7,372 nt of DNA from JAAYAY01 sp964429355 (GTDB lineage: Bacteria; Planctomycetota; Planctomycetia; Pirellulales; Thermoguttaceae), in NCBI GenBank assembly GCA_964429355.1, contig CAYSCH010000441.1, positions 1-7,372 of the forward strand, given 5' to 3'. Below are positions 3,967 to 7,372 of this stretch, one piece after another. The notes under the pieces are model-generated. The model saw nothing but the letters and a program-made list of their open reading frames with translations. It was not told where the DNA came from and made no database searches. The translations under genes and the position numbers were made by a program. How positions within the stretch are numbered: the stretch's first letter is position 1; each line of letters starts with the position of its first letter.

Positions 3967-6900
3967 TATTTACGCGGCCCATGGCCAACCCGACCTGATT
4001 TCCCGGCGGACCGCTGCCGATGCGGCCGACCTGGGACTGGCCGAAAACCTTGCCGTCAGCGCCGCCCGCGGCTACCTGATCCAGGGCGATCTGGAGGCAG
4101 GGCAGGTGGGGCGGATCGCCGCGGAGCTGCTGGCCGATGCGGTGGTGGAACGGACCGTAGTGGCCCCGGTCGGGGATGCCGCCTTGACGGTGCCGCCGGA
4201 CGGCGCGACGAACCTGGTCTACGTGCTCCCGAAGCCGGGCGTGATGGATCCGGTGGCCATGAGCGCCAAGCAGGCGATCGCCGACTTCGGCATTGCGGCC
4301 GACGAAGTTCGCACCTTCAAGAAGTACTGGATTGGCGATCTGGCGGAGGGGCGGCTGGGGGCCCTGTGTTCCAAGATCCTGGCCAACGACGCCGTCGAGC
4401 AGACGATCGTCGGTCCGCTTCCCTTCAACAAGCTGGAGGTGGGGTCGCCTTACGCCTTCAAGCTGGTGACGGTGCCGATCCGCGAGATGGACAGCCTGGC
4501 CCTGAAGGAACTGAGTCTCAAAGGCCAGCTTTTCCTGTCGGTGGTGGAGATGCAGACGATCCAGGCCCACTTCCAGGAGCTGGGCCGGGATCCGACCGAC
4601 ATCGAGCTGGAAACTATCGCCCAGACCTGGAGCGAGCACTGCAGCCACAAGACGCTGGCCGGGCGGATCCGCTACCAGGACGAGAAGGGCAAACGCCGTT
4701 TTGAGAACATGCTCAAGGAGACGATCTTTGCCGCGACGGTGAAGTTCCGCGACCAGGCCGGCGACGACGACTGGTGCGTGAGCGTGTTTGCGGACAATGC
4801 GGGCGTGATCCGCTTCGACGACGAGTACAACGTGGTCTTCAAGGTGGAAACTCACAATCACCCTTCCGCACTGGAGCCGTACGGCGGCGCCAACACGGGG
4901 TTGGGGGGCGTGATTCGCGATCCCATGGGGACGGGCATGGGGGCCAAGCCGGTCTGCAATACGGACGTGTTCTGTTTCGCCCCGCCCGATACGCCGGCCG
5001 ACGAGCTGCCGCCGGGCGTGCTCCATCCTCGCCGGGTGATGAAGGGGGTAGTTTCGGGTGTGCGGGATTACGGGAACCGCATGGGAATTCCGACGGTGAA
5101 CGGGGCGGTCTACTTCGACCCGCGTTACCTGGGCAATCCGCTGGTCTACTGCGGCAACGTGGGGCTGATCCCGATCGACAAGTCGTTCAAGCATCCCCAG
5201 CCGGGCGACCTGGCGGTGGCCGTGGGCGGGCGGACCGGGCGCGACGGGATCCACGGGGCGACCTTCAGCTCGGCGGAGCTGACGAGCGAGAGCGAAACGC
5301 TCTCGGGCGGTGCGGTGCAGATCGGCAACGCGATCATGGAGAAGATGGTGCTCGACGTGCTGATGGTCGCCCGAGACCGCGGGCTTTACAACGCCGTGAC
5401 CGACTGCGGTGCCGGCGGCTTTTCGAGCGCCGTGGGCGAGATGGGAGAGAAGATCGGGGCCGAGGTCAACCTGGACACGGTGCCGCTGAAGTACGACGGG
5501 CTGAGCTACACGGAGATCTGGATCTCCGAGGCCCAGGAACGGATGGTCCTGGCCGTGCCCCAGGAGAAGTGGGAAGAGCTAAAGGCCCTCTGCGATTCGG
5601 AAGACGTGGAGGCGACGGTGATCGGCGAGTATGTGCCGACCGGGCGGCTGGTGCTCAAGTATCACGGCCAGAAGGTGGCCGATCTGAGCATGGCGTTTCT
5701 TCATGACGGGAGGCCGCCGGTAGTGCGCGACGCGATCTACGAGCGGAAGCCGGTGTTCAAGCTTTCGCCGTGCGACAAGGTGGACTGGGACTACACGGAG
5801 GAGCTCAAGGACATTCTCGGTTCGCTGAACGTGGCCAGCAAACACTGGGTGATTCGCCAGTACGACCACGAGGTGCAAGGGGGCAGCGCGGTCAAGCCGC
5901 TGGTGGGTGTTGAGAACGACGGGCCGGGAGACGCTGCGGTGGTCCGCCCGCGGATCGACAGCCGGCGGGGGTTGGTGCTTTCCTGCGGGATGAATCCCTG
6001 TTACGGCGAACTGGACACCTACTGGATGGCCGCCAGCGCGATCGATGAGGCGGTGCGCAACTGCGTGGCTGTTGGTGCCGATCCGGCGCGAATCGCGATC
6101 CTCGACAACTTCTGCTGGGGCACGACCGACCGGCCGGAGACGCTCGGCTCGCTGGTCCGGGCTGCCCTGGCCTGCCACGACGTGGCGATCGAACTGGAAA
6201 CTCCGTTCATCAGCGGCAAGGACAGCCTCAACAACGAATTCCGCCCGGAGGGGGCCGACGAGCCGATCTCGATCCCGCCGTCGCTCCTGGTCAGTGCCAT
6301 GGGGCAGGTGGCCGACGTAAGCCGCTGCGTGACGATGGATCTGAAGACACCGGGGAACCTGCTCTACCAGGTCGGCGAGACCCACGACGAGATGGGCGGC
6401 TCCCATTTCGCCCAGGTGCTGGGTTTGGAAGGGGGACAGGTGCCGAAGGTCGACGCCACGCTTGCCAAGAAGACCTTTGCCGCGATCCACAAGGCGATCG
6501 ACAGCGGTCTGGTGCGAGCCTGCCACGATCTGAGCGAAGGGGGGCTTGCGGTGGCGGTGGCCGAGATGGCGTTCGCCGGGGGCTGCGGCGCCCGTGTGTC
6601 GCTCGCCCAGGTGCCGCACGCGATCGTGGCCGACGAGGCGGCGAGGCAGCGTTGTGCCGAACTGGTGATCGCGATGCCGAACGCCGAGCTGCAGCCGCTG
6701 GCCCTCTATCCGCCGGCCACTTCGGTGCTGCTGTTCTCCGAATCCAACACCCGCTTCGTGTGCGAGGTGACCCGGGAGAATGCCACGGCCTTCGAAGCGG
6801 CCCTGGCCGATGTGCCCTGCGCCATGATCGGCGAGGTGACCGATACGGGCAAGCTGGAGATCGTGGGCCTTCCCCAGCCGATTCCCGAAACGGATGCCGT

Positions 6901-6985
6901 GGTCACCGAGATCGGTACTCCGATCGTGATCGATGCCGAGATCGGCGAGCTCAAGCGGGTGTGGCAGGAGCCACTCGATTGGTGA
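3950..6985 (+). CDS. purL: FGAM synthase, PurS-like repeats fused to PurL
   Basis: This 1011-residue protein is the synthetase part of phosphoribosylformylglycinamidine synthase, which converts FGAR, ATP and glutamine-derived ammonia to FGAM. Residues 1-75 and 87-160 are two PurS-like repeats: ADLGL…GDLEAGQVGRIAAELLAD and ADFGI…GDLAEGRLGALCSKILAN align end to end. A linker and the catalytic core follow, with SEHCSHK (228-234), ETHNHPSALEPYGGANTG (300-317), DCGAGGFSSAVGEMG (485-499), GGSAVKP (644-650), SGKDSLNN (755-762) and CHDLSEGGLAVAVAE (858-872). The chain ends at EPLDW without a glutaminase domain. That length fits E. coli-type large PurL (about 1295 residues) minus its C-terminal amidotransferase, and exceeds small PurL (about 740). 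The ATG overlaps tyrA; purine-rich AAAGAAGAAA upstream may serve as ribosome binding site. Ammonia should come from PurQ, encoded 139 bp downstream. Confidence 0.97.
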   Translation: MLWEVDIYAAHGQPDLISRRTAADAADLGLAENLAVSAARGYLIQGDLEAGQVGRIAAELLADAVVERTVVAPVGDAALTVPPDGATNLVYVLPKPGVMDPVAMSAKQAIADFGIAADEVRTFKKYWIGDLAEGRLGALCSKILANDAVEQTIVGPLPFNKLEVGSPYAFKLVTVPIREMDSLALKELSLKGQLFLSVVEMQTIQAHFQELGRDPTDIELETIAQTWSEHCSHKTLAGRIRYQDEKGKRRFENMLKETIFAATVKFRDQAGDDDWCVSVFADNAGVIRFDDEYNVVFKVETHNHPSALEPYGGANTGLGGVIRDPMGTGMGAKPVCNTDVFCFAPPDTPADELPPGVLHPRRVMKGVVSGVRDYGNRMGIPTVNGAVYFDPRYLGNPLVYCGNVGLIPIDKSFKHPQPGDLAVAVGGRTGRDGIHGATFSSAELTSESETLSGGAVQIGNAIMEKMVLDVLMVARDRGLYNAVTDCGAGGFSSAVGEMGEKIGAEVNLDTVPLKYDGLSYTEIWISEAQERMVLAVPQEKWEELKALCDSEDVEATVIGEYVPTGRLVLKYHGQKVADLSMAFLHDGRPPVVRDAIYERKPVFKLSPCDKVDWDYTEELKDILGSLNVASKHWVIRQYDHEVQGGSAVKPLVGVENDGPGDAAVVRPRIDSRRGLVLSCGMNPCYGELDTYWMAASAIDEAVRNCVAVGADPARIAILDNFCWGTTDRPETLGSLVRAALACHDVAIELETPFISGKDSLNNEFRPEGADEPISIPPSLLVSAMGQVADVSRCVTMDLKTPGNLLYQVGETHDEMGGSHFAQVLGLEGGQVPKVDATLAKKTFAAIHKAIDSGLVRACHDLSEGGLAVAVAEMAFAGGCGARVSLAQVPHAIVADEAARQRCAELVIAMPNAELQPLALYPPATSVLLFSESNTRFVCEVTRENATAFEAALADVPCAMIGEVTDTGKLEIVGLPQPIPETDAVVTEIGTPIVIDAEIGELKRVWQEPLDW

Positions 6986-7081
6986 GACGAGCGGGACGGG
7001 AGAATCGCAGGTATGGAATGATGTGTGCTGGCCCGTTGGCCGTGGTCTGTCTGGCCCACATTACGCGTTACAGATGGTTCT

Positions 7082-7105
7082 GCAGGCTGAAGCCTGGACT
7101 CCAAC
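7082..7105 (+). repeat. 24-bp hairpin repeat, copy 3
   Basis: It matches copy 1 (3031-3054) at 23 of 24 positions; the difference is G for T just outside the 5-bp stem CAGGC/GCCTG, and the TGAA loop and ACTCCAAC tail are kept. It lies in the 139-bp purL-purQ gap and ends 19 bp before the purQ ATG, a position similar to copy 2 before tyrA. Confidence 0.8.
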
Positions 7106-7124
7106 TTTCTGGCAATTGAATTCG

Positions 7125-7372
7125 ATGGCTACACCGAACGTTTTGATTCTGCGTGCCCCGGGAACGAACTGCGACCAAGAGACTGCGTACGCCTTCGAGC
7201 AGGCCGGCGGCAGGACGGAGGTTCTGCACATCAACCGGCTGCTCGAGAATCCCGCGCTCTTCGGGCAGTTTCAGATCCTCTGCATTCCCGGCGGGTTCAG
7301 CTACGGCGACGACGTGGGCGCGGGGCGGATTCTGGCCAACCAGATCCAGCATCACCTCTCGGGCCATCTGGC
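7125..7372 (+). CDS. purQ: FGAM synthase glutaminase subunit, 5' part
   Basis: The reading frame from the ATG at 7125 is open to the window edge and gives 82 residues, so the gene is cut off. PurQ is the class I glutamine amidotransferase that releases ammonia from glutamine for PurL. The start VLILRAPGTNCDQETAYAFE (6-25) is the typical PurQ N-terminus, and CIPGGFSYGDDVGAG (53-67) is the strongly conserved oxyanion-hole region. The catalytic Cys and the His/Glu pair lie beyond the window. The N-terminus matches both stand-alone PurQ and the C-terminal domain of large PurL. No clear Shine-Dalgarno site precedes the ATG. A TTG three codons upstream (7116) is in frame but less likely. The gap to purL holds copy 3 of the hairpin repeat, so purQ may be tuned separately from purL. 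Confidence 0.95.
   Translation, partial: MATPNVLILRAPGTNCDQETAYAFEQAGGRTEVLHINRLLENPALFGQFQILCIPGGFSYGDDVGAGRILANQIQHHLSGHL

Noticed and set aside
3926..5254. Minus-strand 442-codon open frame opposite purL
   Set aside because: It is antisense to conserved purL motifs and has the His/Arg/Val-rich composition of a shadow frame; the frame at 5579-6619 is rejected for the same reason.
7030..7041. GGCC-CGTT-GGCC as a terminator after purL
   Set aside because: The stem is only 4 bp with no following T-run; it is too weak to call.
7018..7119. 33-codon frame (MMCAGPLAVV…) in the purL-purQ gap
   Set aside because: It runs through the 24-bp hairpin repeat and has no recognisable features or ribosome binding site.

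Overview
This is a GC-rich bacterial window with three certain genes, one certain gene cut off at the right edge, and two repeat-rich intergenic regions. The gene content, the lack of clear Shine-Dalgarno sites, the FGAM synthase architecture (PurS-like repeats fused to PurL, glutaminase separate) and the simple-sequence intergenic DNA are compatible with a Planctomycetota-type genome. That placement is an inference, not a proof.

Layout. Positions 1-614 hold no convincing gene. They contain two diverged tandem copies of a palindromic repeat of about 72 bp, a pyrimidine-rich simple-sequence tract and a perfect 11-bp hairpin. Positions 615-1394 look like decayed sequence: the start of a possible two-helix membrane protein on the plus strand, and fragments of coding-like sequence on the minus strand, one resembling the C-terminus of a VOC/PhnB-like protein. 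HemW, a radical-SAM heme chaperone, lies on the minus strand at 1395-2570. Immediately upstream of its start is a third, inverted copy of the 72-bp repeat (2580-2651), preceded by a possible 45-residue small ORF. The divergent intergenic region (2571-3114) also carries a candidate extended -10 promoter facing right and two copies of a 24-bp hairpin repeat.

On the plus strand, tyrA (3115-3966, prephenate/arogenate dehydrogenase) overlaps purL (3950-6985) by 17 bp. PurQ begins at 7125 and runs off the window. PurL and PurQ are the synthetase and glutaminase parts of FGAM synthase, the fourth step of de novo purine synthesis. The PurS role appears to be supplied by two PurS-like repeats fused to the PurL N-terminus. 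The 24-bp hairpin repeat recurs in the purL-purQ gap, so it lies just upstream of both tyrA and purQ.

I see no defence system, CRISPR array, transposase gene, tRNA or rRNA. The least ordinary items are the inverted palindromic repeat pair bracketing hemW, the hairpin repeat before tyrA and purQ, and the PurL architecture.
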